Positions 1-12,960 of a stretch of 64,000 bases of DNA are shown one piece after another. The number at the start of each line of letters is the position of its first letter. Position 1 is the stretch's first letter. Position numbers and translations under genes: made by a program. The notes beneath the pieces are model-generated. The model searched no databases and was not told the DNA's origin. It worked only from the letters and a program-made list of their open reading frames with translations. Source of the stretch: Apteryx mantelli (lineage: Eukaryota > Chordata > Aves > Apterygiformes > Apterygidae); assembly GCF_036417845.1 (NCBI RefSeq), contig NC_089981.1:23704001-23768000 (forward strand). Direction: 5' to 3'.

Positions 1-263
1 CCCTGGGGGCCTGTGGACACATGAGCTCATGCTCCATCTCTCTGAAGGGTAAAGGCAGAGCCAAAGAGAAGTAGCCTGGTAACAAGGTGCCAAAACTGAG
101 AAGCAGGACATACTGGTCAGGCATAGACTGGCCCTTAAGTGAGTTTGTCTCCGCACCCCTGCACCCCATGCTACAGTGGTCAGAGACCCACCCCCCTACA
201 TCCCTTTGCTGGGGAAGAGGAGGTCAACGGTGCACAAAGGCAGGCAAGGGCCAAATCCCGTAC
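1..263 (-). other. DUSP8: DUSP8 intron following the first coding exon (partial)
   Basis: Sequence 3' of the DUSP8 coding exon on the minus strand. It begins with a GTACGG donor at 263-258 and runs off the left edge. No further DUSP8 exon is seen before the window ends, so the remaining rhodanese part and the phosphatase domain lie outside. Confidence 0.85.
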
Positions 264-494
264 CTTCATCTTGGAGGCTGGCTGGATGAGCTCTGTAATG
301 GAGACCTTGTCTTGCTGCAGTCGCCTCTTGACAAGCTTGGAGCAGCAGATGTTGACGGAGCTGAGGACGTGCCAGGAGTTGTACTCCACAAAGGAGCGGC
401 TGTCGATGACCAGGGTGCCCTCTGCTCCGTTCCTCAGGAGGCTGGCCAGCTTCTTAGGATCCATCACTTTGCGTGGGAGTCTGTCCCCTGCCAT
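264..494 (-). CDS. DUSP8: Dual specificity phosphatase 8, first coding exon (N-terminal 77 residues)
   Basis: DUSP8 is a MAP-kinase phosphatase that dephosphorylates JNK and p38. Only its first coding exon is present. The peptide starts MAGDRLPRKVMDPKKLASLL and continues with an FVEYNSWHVLSSVNICCSK block and the basic stretch KLVKRRLQQ. These belong to the N-terminal rhodanese/CH2 domain, and the Arg-rich part is the known kinase-interaction motif of this family. The start is the ATG at 494-492. The exon ends AAG|GTACGG after residue 77. Upstream, a pyrimidine-rich tract and CTGCAG acceptor at 516-511 put the exon start at 510, leaving 16 nt of 5' UTR. This means a separate untranslated first exon lies farther right, as in human DUSP8. 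DUSP16 is the nearest paralogue, but the N-terminus recalled for DUSP8 fits almost residue for residue. The catalytic Cys domain is outside the window. Confidence 0.96.
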
Positions 495-516
495 AACGGG
501 CCTGTCCCCTCTGCAG
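495..516 (-). other. DUSP8: Splice acceptor and short 5' UTR of the DUSP8 coding exon
   Basis: On the minus strand a C/T-rich run ends in CTGCAG (516-511). It is followed by 16 nt of leader, then the ATG at 494. This decides that the promoter is not immediately upstream of the start codon and that an untranslated exon must be sought in the CpG island near 18 kb. Confidence 0.7.
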
Positions 517-1337
517 CGAGTGGGGGGAAGGGGTGGACGGCCAGGGCAGGGAAGCCAGCACTGGTCTCCCCAAGGGGAAAGAGCGAGGGGGTAAGGTGTG
601 AGCAGAGCAGCACCCGTCCTGGTCTCTTCACACGGCTAAAGCCTGGGATGCCAACTCATTGTGCTGAACCTGAAGAGAGAGAAAAGGAGAAAAAGATTGT
701 AAGGCATAATGCTGATCAGAGTCCACTGCTTTCTCCCTTGAGCCTTCTTCCATCCCAAGCCCCACTCTACCCCTTAAAACTCATTCCTCTTGACTATGTG
801 CTTTACCACATTCAGGTTTCTCTGCTTGCATTTCCCGGCATCTTGACTTCCCCCACCTCTCAGCCCAGATCCCTCAAGTAAGGGTGGAAGAAGTCAAGAA
901 GGAATGGCTGTACGAAGACAAGGAATTTATATTAACAGCCTCTACCCCCATCCACTATCCACTGGAGGTACAAAAGGAGGCAGATCTACAGAAACGAATC
1001 AGATGGTAATTTTGTTAAGCCCTGTAGCCCAAGCCACACTCCATCACTCCTTTGTCCTGTCACCAGCTTGCTGTAACGCAGACAGGGCTGGGTAAGAACA
1101 GGCAGCCACTGCAAGGCTAGCAGAGAACTTAAAAGCACGTCAGACCTTAACAACTGCACAGAGACCAGGAGTCTCTGTAGCCCAGTCTTCAGCAGTGGTT
1201 GGTGGCAGACGCCTTCAGAAGGGAGTAACAATGAGACAAGAATACAGGCGCGCTTTCTAGGCATATTTGCACAGCTTGCAGTCATCTCTAGTTTAAGAAC
1301 CTCCTGGGCCAGAGGTTTCATCTCTGAATATAACAGC

Positions 1338-1600
1338 CCTCAGTGGAGCTTTCTTCCATGAATTTGCCTAATTGCTTTTTGAAGCCATGTCAGCTTTTAA
1401 TATGCATGCTGTCCTGGGGCAGGGAGTTGCACCGTTCACCAACTATTATGAAGATGCCCTTCCTCTGGTTTGCTCTCAATCTGCTGATGGCTCCTCTGGA
1501 TGACCCTCAGTTCCTATATTGGAAGAGGCCATGAACGCTCACTCCCTATTCGTCTTCCCCAGGATTCTCACCATTTTCAGAGCTTATTTAGGAGTCTCTA
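1338..1600 (-). mobile_element. Old CR1-type LINE 3' fragment
   Basis: On the plus strand it carries the diverged but recognisable sequence of an ancient CR1 subfamily: TCCATGAATTTGCCTAATTG, then TTTTTGAAGCC, a block like GGCAGGGAGTTGCACCGTTC, and further matches towards ATTGGAAGAGG. That string is the reverse complement of the LINE, so the element lies on the minus strand. Many substitutions show that it is older than the copies near 13 kb. The edges are approximate. Confidence 0.7.
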
Positions 1601-4600
1601 AGCCCGTAACATCTATAGAGCTGTTTCTTGAGCCTTGCTATCACTGCAGAACTGCATGCTGTGTGTGCAGGCACACCAGAGCTCCGTATGGGCCAAAGCA
1701 TCTCCTCCTTCCCTCTTCCCAGACTAACAGCTCCAAACAATTTGCTTTTTCTGACATCTGTTGAAGACGGAGCTAATGCTTTCACAGAACCACATACGTT
1801 CAGCTTTAAGGCTTCACTCCTGCACAGTGATAGCTAGTTCAAGACCCATCAGACATCCCACCAAACAAGGTTTGTCCACCCACATCCATCACTTCACAGT
1901 GGATTTCACCTGCCTTTTTAATCAGCCCCACCTCATGACTATCTCTCCTGGCTGCAGGACAGTCCCTTCTCCCTCCCAGATCTGAGGCAGTGATGTTCAG
2001 CAGGGCTAGCAGTGCCTAGGGCAGGAGGAACCAGGCCTGTTTCATCCTCTCTGGAGTCTCCTCAGTTGCACAGTCTTTGCAAGCAGATTCACATAGAGGG
2101 GGAGATATCTGGCTCCACCTTAGGAGCAGAGGACGGTCAAGTTGGGTGGTCTGTGAACTGCTTCAGAAGAGTGAGCTTCCTCCAAGTCCAGCTCATGGGG
2201 ATAGCAAGAGCAAGAGGCAACCTGGGGGCATTTAGCTTAGGGTGTCTTCTTAGTTTTTAATGGCCACATCATTGCAGGCATGTTTTAATGGCATTAGGTT
2301 TTAATGCCACTGTAGTCATTCAGAAAATAAGCAGGGTTATTACCAGGTTCCTCTTGCTCCTGCCAGACAGTGTTTTAGAGAGAACCCACAAGCTGTTGCG
2401 TGGAAGCTTTAATGCATCTGAATTAGGAAGACTATGAATACCGTGCCTGAAAAGACCAGCGTAAAGACTTTCATTGACTTCTGCAGGGCCAGGATTTGGT
2501 CCATGGACTAGAGCAGGCTTATGAGTCACCCTGATCGGAGTAAGCCAGCAGGTCTTGGAAGCTCCTGTACTCTAAGTCCCTGTGGCGTAGGCACAATCTT
2601 GCAGGGATCCCACAGCTATGGTAGTTTTTGGCACAATGAAGATGCATGGGTAGGACATGCCACTGTGGTAATGAGCAGAGACCTTGTTGCGCCTGGTGCT
2701 GTGCTACATATAGAGGGAAAGACACTTCTTGCTTGAACCAGATAAGTACCTTCCACACTAAGAAAATAAAAGGTCCTTACACTGAGCCCGACACCCATTC
2801 GTATTGCAAAAAATCCTGCTTGGCAAGGGGGTGTGTGTGTGCCTGAAATGCCAGTGACCTCTGTTACCAGTCACCAATCCTGGAGGATACAGCCAGCTTG
2901 CAGAAAAAGGATGCAAAGCCACTGAATACAAGGACGGAGGAGTCGGCATTTGCAGGTTTCTGGCTCAGGACCCCAGAATTAGCAGCCTCCCATTGCCCGG
3001 GGCTACTGGACCTGCTTTGCAAAGCAGGAGGAGAGATGTCCTGAGCTTCAGGATCCAGGTTCCCAACATCAGGCCACAACAGGATGTATAACCTTCTCCT
3101 ACCCCTGTAACACACACACGCTGCCTCTGCTAACACACTAATTCAACTTAGGGGAAAAAAAGAAAAAAAAATCCCTTAAAGACTGCAACAGTGACGGCTC
3201 CTCCCAGCACAAAGCATTTGCAGCCCCGTGGCATGACGGCATGGCTGTCTCTGGCTCTCTCCTGCCCCACAGTGAGCTTGTAGCGCTTTGTACCTCCTCG
3301 CAGGGACCCCAATTAGAGCTGCCCCCTCAGCAGCGGGCTTGTGGTCCCTCCCCTTGGCGGACACCCCGCTCCCCGCATGCGGCCCCCCCCTCCGCCTCCC
3401 TGCTGCACTCCTTGAGGGGGGCTTAAAAATTGAAACAGTTCTAATTAGGGGGTGTGAGGGGGAGCGAGGCTGGCTCCTGCTGGGATATGACACACCTCAT
3501 TACGTTGCTACCGCCTTGCCAGAAGACCCCCTGCTGGAGCTTGGCTTTAGAGCCAGGGCAGTCAGAAAGGATGCAAATTAGCCAGCTTTTCCCCTTCGTC
3601 TTGCTTTCACACCCCACTCCCCAAATCACCCTCTCTTCCCTTCCCCATCAGGCCACCGGGCTGTGAATACTTCTTGATTCTTCCAATTATACCCAAGAAA
3701 TAAAAGGGAATGGAGAGAGTCGACAGACAAAAAGATGTGGATAATACTGAGATGGAGGGATACGAATAAAACACTGAAGTGGGAAGAAAGAGTGATCTGA
3801 TGCGTTGGGGACACACACACATGCTGCACAGTATCTCTGGAGATAACAGGGTCCATTGCCCTGCTCTCCAGATAACGAGCAAGGGGTAAGCTTTGGGGTT
3901 TTCAGGCACAATTGAAGGGATCCAGGAAAGATAACGCATCCTTGATCTCCTAATTGCCCTGCAAAAAAACTATTTGGAAGAGCCTTTCCATGCATGAAGT
4001 TGTGGCAGATGACTGAGAGGTTACACGGGTGAAACCAGAGGCAGAAGGGGAGACAACACGGCTGAAGGTTTCCTGTCTCAGCTAATAGCTGACCTCCTGC
4101 AAAACCACCAGATAAACGTCCACCCCAGCACATCCAGGTAGAACTGGCAGCATAAGCATGCAAGGAAAGCGAGCTTGATCCTGCCCCGGGCTCCACCCTA
4201 GAGACACGGGGGAGGCCAGACAAGGTTCCTCCACTCTGCTCCCCTCTGCGGCCTGTTTTGTTTGACCGAACACGTTTCCGCAGGAGGGAGATAACCAAGG
4301 GTGGTCATAGGGAGCTGTAACCTTGTTGCTAGACCAAGGCACAGGAAGAGCTGGGTCCTTCCAAACTGGCACAGTCTTGTACAATCTACCTCTTCTTGGC
4401 CAACCAAAATGCAGTGTCAAGTACTTGTAGACGATAAGCAACAGAGCAGCATTCAGTACTTTTCTCCCAGATTCCCTGGGCCAGTGTTGCTGGAGCAGTG
4501 ATGCTACTGCAGGTATTTATGAATTTTTTGGAAACACCTAGCATCCCTCTGGCCACACACTGGGCAGGCATTAACACAGGCTCTGCTGCTCCAGAGTGTT

Positions 4601-7208
4601 TCGGAGTGAGTGCTGGATGGGACGTAGCACAAGTGGCTGGCAGGACTGCCACCAGCTGCTCTAGTGGCCCTTGCTGCTGATAACTTCTCCACACACGCTT
4701 CCAGCCCGGTCAAAGACAAATGAGTTACTTCAATGCCAGCAACCATATGAAATTTTGAAGCCAGACTAAGCAGCAGGGGCTCACATAGAGAAAACCAGAA
4801 GAGCGCCAGCTACCAGGGCAGGCAGGTAAAAGGGGGGAATGACCCCAAGTACCAGCAGAGACTATGGCACCTCCACAGCACCTCACAGGCCACATGTGAG
4901 ATGGTCTCTGAAAAGAAGAAGCTTTAACGCCTCCTTACCTGGGCAGGATACAAGGAGAGGAGGAAGGAAGGAAGCTGTCTTTCTGCTTCTGCTCCATTGG
5001 GTCATAAGTAAAGGCAAAGAGGAAGGCACAAGGCATGGCCATCGAGCATTGCTGGAGTAAGAAATTTCCTGTTACCTCACCACGGTGACAGGGCAGCAGT
5101 CTCCAGAGCAGGGGGAAAAAGGTTAACCTGGAGCCTAAATTAGAGTTTCAGAAACATAGCTGTGTCCCTCACTTATCAGTTTATTAAAGCTATCTTAATC
5201 TTCTTGAGTGTTCCTGAAGAACATTACCATAATCCTTTAATCCTACCTCTCCCTGGAGTGCCTGTAATGAGGAGATGGGCACATGGCTTAGCTGAATGGG
5301 GACAGCAAAGCAGGAGGGGCCATGCCACAGCTGAGGGACAGAAAGACAGGCAGAGAGCTTAACACATGAGCTAGGCTAACCACACTCTTCAGGAGACAGG
5401 AGCAAGTCTGTCCCTGGCATGTACCTCCATGGAAACACATTTCAGGTGAACAGTGCACGCCACAGGTTTGACACAGATGCGTGCTGCAAGCTGGGCTGAG
5501 AGTGTACCTCCACGGCAGCTCAGCAGGGCTCTGGTTGTCCCAGCTCTGACCCTCTTCTGGTCAGGCCAGGCAAGAGAGCAAGAACATCCGAAACAGGCCC
5601 CGGCCTGAATTTATCTGTGTGCCAGGACAGACCAGTGGAAACTCATCCCTGGGCTGGCCAAACACAGAGTCACTGAGGTGGAGGCTACTCCTGTTCTGCC
5701 TTCGATTCAGCATCTTGCAGAAGGCCTCCAGGAGAGGCATGTGCTTAGCGGAAGGGTGCAGAGCTGGTTTCTGCTGTACTGGAGATGTTAACAGGAAGGT
5801 CAGTACATCTCTGTAGCAACCCTAAACCTCACTAACCAAGCTAGCAGTTGTGTCTAGGAGGGACCCTTCCCACATGGTCTAATTCAAGAGTTGCTCCCCT
5901 CGCTGCCTCTGGCAGGCCAGCTTCACTCTAAGAAGCTATTAGTTCACATTAGGAGTGCCCTAGCTTCTTACTGCTGGATTTTCCTCTGCTCCCAGGCCTT
6001 TCCCAGCTCTTTCCGCTGTTGTTTGAGATTTATGTTCAAGATAAATGCAGACAGAAGCAACCAAGACCCAGAGAAAAGGGAAAGACACTTTCTGCTATGT
6101 AGAATAGCCCTACCACAGAGCCAGCAATTCAAAAGTGTTTCCAGTTCTGCTTTCCTGCTCCAATTCCAGCCAGAGACGCAACAGTGAAGGAACTTAGTAG
6201 CACTGCTCTTCATCTTCTCCCAAGGTCTTTTGGGGATCTGTGCTGAAATGCCAAAATCTGCTTCTAACAAAGGGAACAAGTTTGCAAAAAGCAGAACTCC
6301 TTAAGACTAGAAGCAGGACTGAGACACGGTGTACAACATGGAGGAGACACTGCTGGAACCATCCACCACAAGCTGGACTGCACAAAGATGAAGATGTGGA
6401 AAGGGTCAAATCTGGAGCCAGGGGATGCAGGACAAGGTACCCACACATGACTGAGCACACAGCTAAGGGAACAATGATGCCTTGGGGACTGGCAGCTCAG
6501 ACTGCACAAACAAGTCTCCATGATAGAAGTGAGACTGGACCTACAGCATGCTCAATAGATCTGCAACAATCATCCCATGAGCATGCTCTTTCAGTGGCAT
6601 TGCCCACCTTCCATTTACTGAGGGATAAGAGCATGCACACAGGGCTGTAACCACAGAGAAACTTCTGCTAGTTTGTCCCTGGGTAATCCACGAAAGCAGT
6701 TGTCTCCTAAAAATTGCCACCTCCACTTGGGGACCCAACAGCACTGAGCACAAGCGATTTGCTTGTTCCCCAGCAGAGGCCTGCAAATGGCCAGGCACCC
6801 GCAGAGCCCTCGAGCGGAGAGGCTGCCCACGGGCAACGCAGGGCAGGAGGTGATGGGGCTCCTCCATCCATCCGGCATCGGATCAGGACCAGCAGCTGAT
6901 TAACCACTGGAAGGACTGCCGAGAAAGTAACTGCTAGCTTACTGCCTGTGACGCTGGCAGCATCATGCTGGCCCCCCAGCTCTCCAGACATTTATTAAGA
7001 TGTAAAATCTGGTGCTTTCACCAAGATCTCCACCCTTTTTCCTCTCCATCCCCTTATTTCTTTCAAGTACTCGGGCACTTCACAAACTACCCTCGGCAGG
7101 CTCCTGCTGTTTGAGGGATTCCTAAATCAAGGGACTATTGCTAATTATTATTATTATTTTGCAGCAGCAATCAGGGCCACGGGGCTCATTAACAAGTTAG
7201 CACCTCTG

Positions 7209-7241
7209 GTTTCCCTGGAAACTGCGGAGCTGCCAGGCAAC
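7209..7241. promoter_or_regulatory. Paired RFX X-box-like motifs
   Basis: GTTTCCCTGGAAAC (7209-7222) is a perfect inverted repeat of the RFX half-site with a 2-bp spacer. Seven bases further on, GCTGCCAGGCAAC (7229-7241) is a second near-symmetric X-box. RFX transcription factors bind this form of site. The pair lies in a locally GC-rich island inside the presumed DUSP8 intron. Function is inferred from the motif only. Confidence 0.45.
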
Positions 7242-8503
7242 AGGCGCTCAGCGGGCCCAGGCGCTGCTGACTGCCTCCGCGGGCCAAGCGCCCCCGGGAA
7301 GCGTGAGGCTGCTTTGGCCTCCAGGGCTGGAGGCACCCAGGTTGGCATTCGAACCATGATGAGATGTGCCGCTAGGATGCAAAGGCAACTCCAGGATGTC
7401 CCCTTCGCTCTGTGCCAGCTACTCTCGACCCTAGCCCATCCATTGTTTGCCTTCTGCTGCTCACAGCACCATGAACTAGCGGCTTTTCCTTCCTAGCAAA
7501 AGAGGCAGATGTTCTCCATGGATGGAAAATTCGGAGCACTAGTGATCCAGCGGGAGAAAGCCATGTGGAACCTGTAGTAGCCATTTTGGAAGTGATGTAA
7601 CCTCTGAGGATTTTTCTAGCAGCTACTCAAGATCCCTTTAACAGGCATCACAAAAGATTTCCCTGCTTGAAGAGGGAATCTTTTTTTTGTTTTTTCCTTA
7701 AAATGAGTTTATCTGAGAAGGCTGGAAACACTGCTGACCACATTGACTAACCCAGATGCAAAGTCTGCACATTCAGCCTTGCCCCAGCGAAGCTGGAGGA
7801 CACAGAGCCACCCCAGAACCCACCAGCAGATACCTTCATGTGGACATGTAAAGCTGGGCTGCTTCAAGGGGAAGGAGGCAAGAGGCTGCGAGGGGAGGTA
7901 CCAGCTGGGGGGCAGACACTGCCTCATCTCTGCCAGCACCTAGAGCACCACAAGATGGAGAAAAGGAGACAGACACTCGTTTCTGCACACCAGTGGGATG
8001 CAGAGGGGAGCCAGGCACAAGCCTTCACTGTGCTAAGCAGTGCGCACCAAGAACCAAGCCCTTACCTAAGCAGATGGGGCCAGGCGAAGGATGGGAGAGG
8101 CATGACATCTCCAGAGTCCCAGGAGCACAAGGGCAATGCTGCGAAGGCAGCCCCAGGCCCCCTTCTCACACACTGCTGCCCCGTTTGCACCCTCGGGGAC
8201 CCACAAGAATTTTCCCAGGACAGACAGAGCAAGATGCGTGCGATGCTGATCTCATATCCTCATTCTCTGCTTCCTACACACTGCTCCTCTCCGGACGAAA
8301 GCCCCTGGGCACCCCCTCTACGCAAGCAAAGCGCTGGAAGCCTCCAGGCATTGGGAAGGGGAAGCTCCCACTTTTTCCCACAGCACATCCCTCCAAGGCA
8401 GCAACTGCACCTTTCCCAGGATTTCAGGCCCAGCTGCTTGCTGAGCTCATTCTTTTTTTTCTTTTTTTTTCTCTATACTGCTTTCTCCTTTTAATTTACA
8501 CAG

Positions 8504-8578
8504 GCTGGAAGCTGCTCCTAAACCACAAGGAGTGGGTGGTGGGGAGCTCCAAGCGGGCCCTGTACATGGGCTTTCTAG
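8504..8578 (+). other. Exon-like segment with strong splice signals, gene unknown
   Basis: A roughly 50-nt T/C-rich tract ends in TTTACACAG at 8503. It is followed by 75 nt and then a TAG|GTGAGC donor at 8579. In the frame that starts after two bases the 75 nt are open and read WKLLLNHKEWVVGSSKR and onward; the length is a multiple of three and both junctions are in the same phase. I do not recognise the peptide and see no companion exon nearby. It could be a cassette exon of an unknown plus-strand transcript, a lncRNA exon, or chance. Confidence 0.25.
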
Positions 8579-11044
8579 GTGAGCTTCACACGACAGAGCA
8601 GCACCCGCCAGTCTCCTGGAGTCTGAATTTCCCCTCAGTAACCAAAGCCCTAAGTCCAGACGCACAGAGGTGTTTTCTGTCAGAGGACACTGCTGGAAAA
8701 ACAGGAGCCTGTTCAAAGTGACAGATGGTGCATTCACACCATGCAAGAGGAATGGCACGGGGGCCTACAGCAGCCTCTGGCATGTGGCTGGCTAACCTCC
8801 GGCGCATGGCCTGGGGCTGCTCCCGCTCACCTCGGACATTGCAGGCACTTCGGCTGAGCCTCAGCTGCCAGCAGAGAGGCAGGGAAGGCAGCGAGGCGAG
8901 GGGAAAGGGAAGGTGACGCGTCCTACTGAGCCATGAGCGAGTCTTTCACATGCACCTTCACCCTGCAAGGCAGACCAGCTCTTCTGGTTGCAGCTGAACC
9001 AAGGGAAGGGGCCCCTCATCCCCTCCCACCACCTGATGTTAGGCCAGCAGCTTTGGGAGGGTTGCAACTGCAAATGCAATTGCTTCTTAGCCTGCTTCTT
9101 AGCCGTTGAAGTGCTCCATGTGTATTAAAACATCTTCAGACCAGCTGTAGCCAGAAAAATTTGACTGCAGCCCAGGTGGTCAGTCTGGAGATCAGACTGC
9201 TACTGGGTCAGGAATAGCCAACAGCAACAGCAGAGAAGGGAAGTATCCAGAGTCTAGATGACAAGGTCAGTTTTCCCCTTGCTATGACTCATACTTTGAA
9301 CATGATTTATATGGTTTTCCCCCTTAGTGTGAACAAACACTTTCATTTTAAAGCCTACAAAAGCCAAGACCAAAGGTTATCCAAGACCAGCCAGACATTT
9401 AATCACTGCCTTTACCCACACTAAGGATGAAGCTATCAAGCACGCTGCTTTCTAACACAAAGCTATCCCATTTCCCTCCTCATCCTGCCAAGCCGAGAGT
9501 TGGCCAGGAGCTGACGGCAGCGTCTCCTTTGACCAGCTTGGCACACGTCACAGCCAGGTGGAAGGAAGGGGACATGTCGCATAGGACACAGGACATCCAG
9601 CCCCACTGGTGCTTCAGGTGACCTTGCTCCCCACTGCCTGATACCCCAGTCGCATTTGCTGCATCTCTGCTGGATAACCACGTGAGCCCATGGATGGGCA
9701 GAGAGGCTACCACAGGCTTGTCTTAGGGATCTCCAGTGGCTCTTTTTGCAGTAAGAATGGCTAGAGATAGCCCAGAAAGGTAGGTAGGTAGATGCTTTGT
9801 CAGGGTTGGTCTAGTTCTCTTGTTCTAGGACACCAGACACCATAAATACCTGCTGGGTGCATTTTCAGTCTCTTGGAGAAAGGTCTGCCAGGACCTGAGT
9901 ACTATTTTCCCACCATACCTACACGCTAAAGGAAAGAAAGCACAGGATTAAACTATGGTTCTCCATGATAGGAGATACCTACATCAGCATTTCACTTCTC
10001 AGGAACAAGCAAAAGTGAAATGAATTTGTCCATCTCAGCAGAGTCCCCAGGACAGTCTTGAGGCTGGTGAGGCCCAAGGCTGTAAGCACACATAGAGGGA
10101 GGTAAGTTAGGACCTAGCAAAGACAGAGGAGCTCCACTGGCACCTGCCCACCTGCAGTGTCATTAGTCCCCCATATTTAAATGACAAACAGCACACATGG
10201 ACTCATTTAAGAATAAAAATGTTGCTTCCTTTCTTCTGGCTGGTTTTATGCTGGGTCTGGTAATAGCTGATGCAAACTGAGGCACGGGTGCAGATTCTAG
10301 CACCAGTTTTCAGCCAGTATAAGCCAACGCTCACAGTTACACTGCTGTATGCCAGCTGAAACTCTGGCCCTCCTTAGAAGACCCAGAATTCAGTTCCAAG
10401 GGACTACACTGATTTTCCACAGGATGATGCTTCCCCCAGGGCAGTAACATGCCTTGCAAGACTTTTCTGACTTGGTCCAAGGCCTGCTAAATTTCCTATA
10501 TACACACACAACAGACAAATTGCTCACAGGTTTGGGATGAATTAGCACTTGTCAGTTCAGGCTCCACCTCTTATCACAACCACAAAGAGAAGCCACCAGT
10601 TTTGGGTTTCAAAGGATTACCTTTATCTAGAAGAAGCGCTAAGAATGGGAAAAGACAAAGCTAACATTCCTGCCCCACTCTCTCCTTTTCCCTTATGGGT
10701 TGTGATTCATTGCTGGGTGGCTCATTAGCTTAATCTGAAGTCACGCGGGGGTCAGAGTGTTTTGCAGGTCTTCCCTTCATCCTGACCACCCCAGACAAAC
10801 ACAGGTCCATCGGCCACAGAGAGTCACAGCTTACTAGCCAGAAATCAGAGCTCCTCTCCATGCAATAAATCCTGCAGGCTAGCCTGTTTACTGACAGCTA
10901 CATTTTGCATGGTTTCCGTAACATGGACCCTTTCTTTTAACCGCTATCATCACTGCTACTGTAGGTGGCAAGCTACATGAACTCATTAACCACTTCCCTA
11001 GTGGGGCAGTATCCCTCTCACCAACTCCAGGCAGACATTGAAGC

Positions 11045-11066
11045 TTTTTTTTTTTTTTTTTTTTTT
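11045..11066 (+). repeat. Poly(T) run of 22
   Basis: Uninterrupted T22. Read from the minus strand it is an A22 tail, but no target-site duplication or retroposon body could be recognised beside it. Confidence 0.8.
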
Positions 11067-12810
11067 AACTCCATAGTTTCAAAGAACCAGAGATGTAATA
11101 TGATGTACAGCCAAAGCTTCAACATCCTCCAGCTAGTTTCCATGTCAGCAAGTCTTAGTTATTGGTGATTCTGAACATGTAATTGAAAGCATACACCAAA
11201 TCTTGCCTGTTTAGGACTGGGAGCTGACCTGCAGCTAAGTAAGATCAGTTCATTCCTCCTCACCTTTCTTCCAGTCCTTCTAGACCCCACTAGAGTCATA
11301 CTTATCTTTATTATCAGTTACTGCTGAATGAACCTTGCTCAGGTGGCAGACAAAGAGGCAGCCAAGCTCAAAGCAGATGGGGCTGTGAGGATGACACAAT
11401 TACAGGCATCAGCATTCAGCAAGCAAACGGAGAATGCACAGATCTATTTTTAATGGCACAATGCAAGTGCTGTACAAAAGGACGTATCCAGGGAGATTCT
11501 GCCCAGTCAGAGGTTTGCGTTAGTTTTGCTGCAATAATCAACTTCACTCAGCATGCAGGAGGCATTTTGCCCCTTTACCACCCCAGAGAATAGTTTGGGG
11601 AGCTCCATTTTGATTTAAGCTGGAGACCTGCTCCTCTTGGTCACCTTCCTGGCCTGCTGCATCCTACTGGCTTTCCACCAGGAAAAGCAGAAAATGCAGT
11701 GAGCAGCAGGTAAGGAGCAAAGGAGAAGGCCAGGCGTTCAGGCAGCAGCTGGCTCCTGCGGCACACACTTGGCTCCCGCACCTTGGCTCAGGTGAGCTAG
11801 CAAAGCCGTTTGGGACACCTTTGCAAGGCCTGTTCCCGAGTCCACTAACAGAAGCAAAGCCCTGTCTATAACACCAACGTACTCCTCCCCATTTGGACAA
11901 AGCAGGCAGGGAAAGGGTGAACTGTGAAGTGTTCCCTGCTTTGATTTCCCCCCCTGCATGCACACGGTTAATCTATTTTTCATATGCGAGCTTAGAAGTC
12001 AGCAGTGCTGGCACCCTCTCCACACCAGCTCTCTGCTCAACAGCCTCAAGTGCCAAGCGAGGCTCAGCCTGTGCCCATCCGTTCCCCACGCAGGGCTCCC
12101 GGCCAAGGCAGATGAAGATGGAATGAATAACTCCACTCAAGCTAAAGCTTGAGGAGGACCAGACTGTGATCGCAAGCTTAGAAACCGGGGTTGTTAAAGG
12201 CAACGCGAAAACAGTCAGATGCTGAAGATGCTTCTTGGTTGCTTCTTTTCAATAGAATGCCCTGGATGCTGATGGACCCTCTCTGTTTGGAGCAGAAATG
12301 GTCCTGAGTTACTCAGGAGAGGTTGGATTTCAATGGGAGACGTGTAATTTAAGCAGATGCCGGTTTAATGCGTTTAATTGTTTGACTTGCTTGAGAGAAA
12401 ACCTGCAATCACCTAATAAATGAACTGAAATGTCTACCACAGCTTCTGCCACATCAGCTGAATTAACATTTGCTAGCTTTGTACAGCAGCTCTCCTCAAA
12501 GAACTAAATCCCTTATTAAAAAAAAAAAAAGGGGAGATGTAAAGCTGTGGATATGGGTATACCGCACACCTATTAGCCAGATGAGTAATGCTGCTAGGCA
12601 GAGACAAACCGGAAAGACGCACTGCATCATTAGCAGGGCTCAAGGATGTGTGTTGTGAAGGGGAGGATTCCAGGGTTATGCTGTCATTGGAATTTCCATG
12701 CAGGATCAAAGCGATGGCCCACCTTGTTTCAAGTCCTCTCACCATCACTGCTTAATAACAGGTATTTTACAGAAGCAGGGGAGAAACAGGATGGCAGGCG
12801 GTTATGGAAC

Positions 12811-12960
12811 AGTCACAGAATAATTTAGGTTGGAAGGAACCTCAGGAGGTCACCTGGTCCAACGCCTTGCTCTCCCTTAAAGCTGGGCTAACTTCAACAG
12901 TAGATGAGGGTTTCTTTTCCTTCTAGTCACCTAATGGGTCCTCCCCAAACACCAGTGGGC
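12811..12960 (-). mobile_element. CR1 LINE 3'-end fragment
   Basis: The plus strand reads AGTCACAGAATAATTTAGGT, then TGGAAGGAACCTCAGGAGGT and CACCTGGTCCAACGCC. This is the reverse complement of the conserved CR1 3' end, here diverged. The match fades after about 12,900, so the far edge is approximate. Confidence 0.85.

Noticed and set aside
87-881. 264-residue plus-strand frame at the left edge
   Set aside because: Antisense shadow of the DUSP8 exon extended through intron sequence.
1343-1534. 63-residue plus-strand frame
   Set aside because: Lies within the old CR1 fragment on its non-coding strand.
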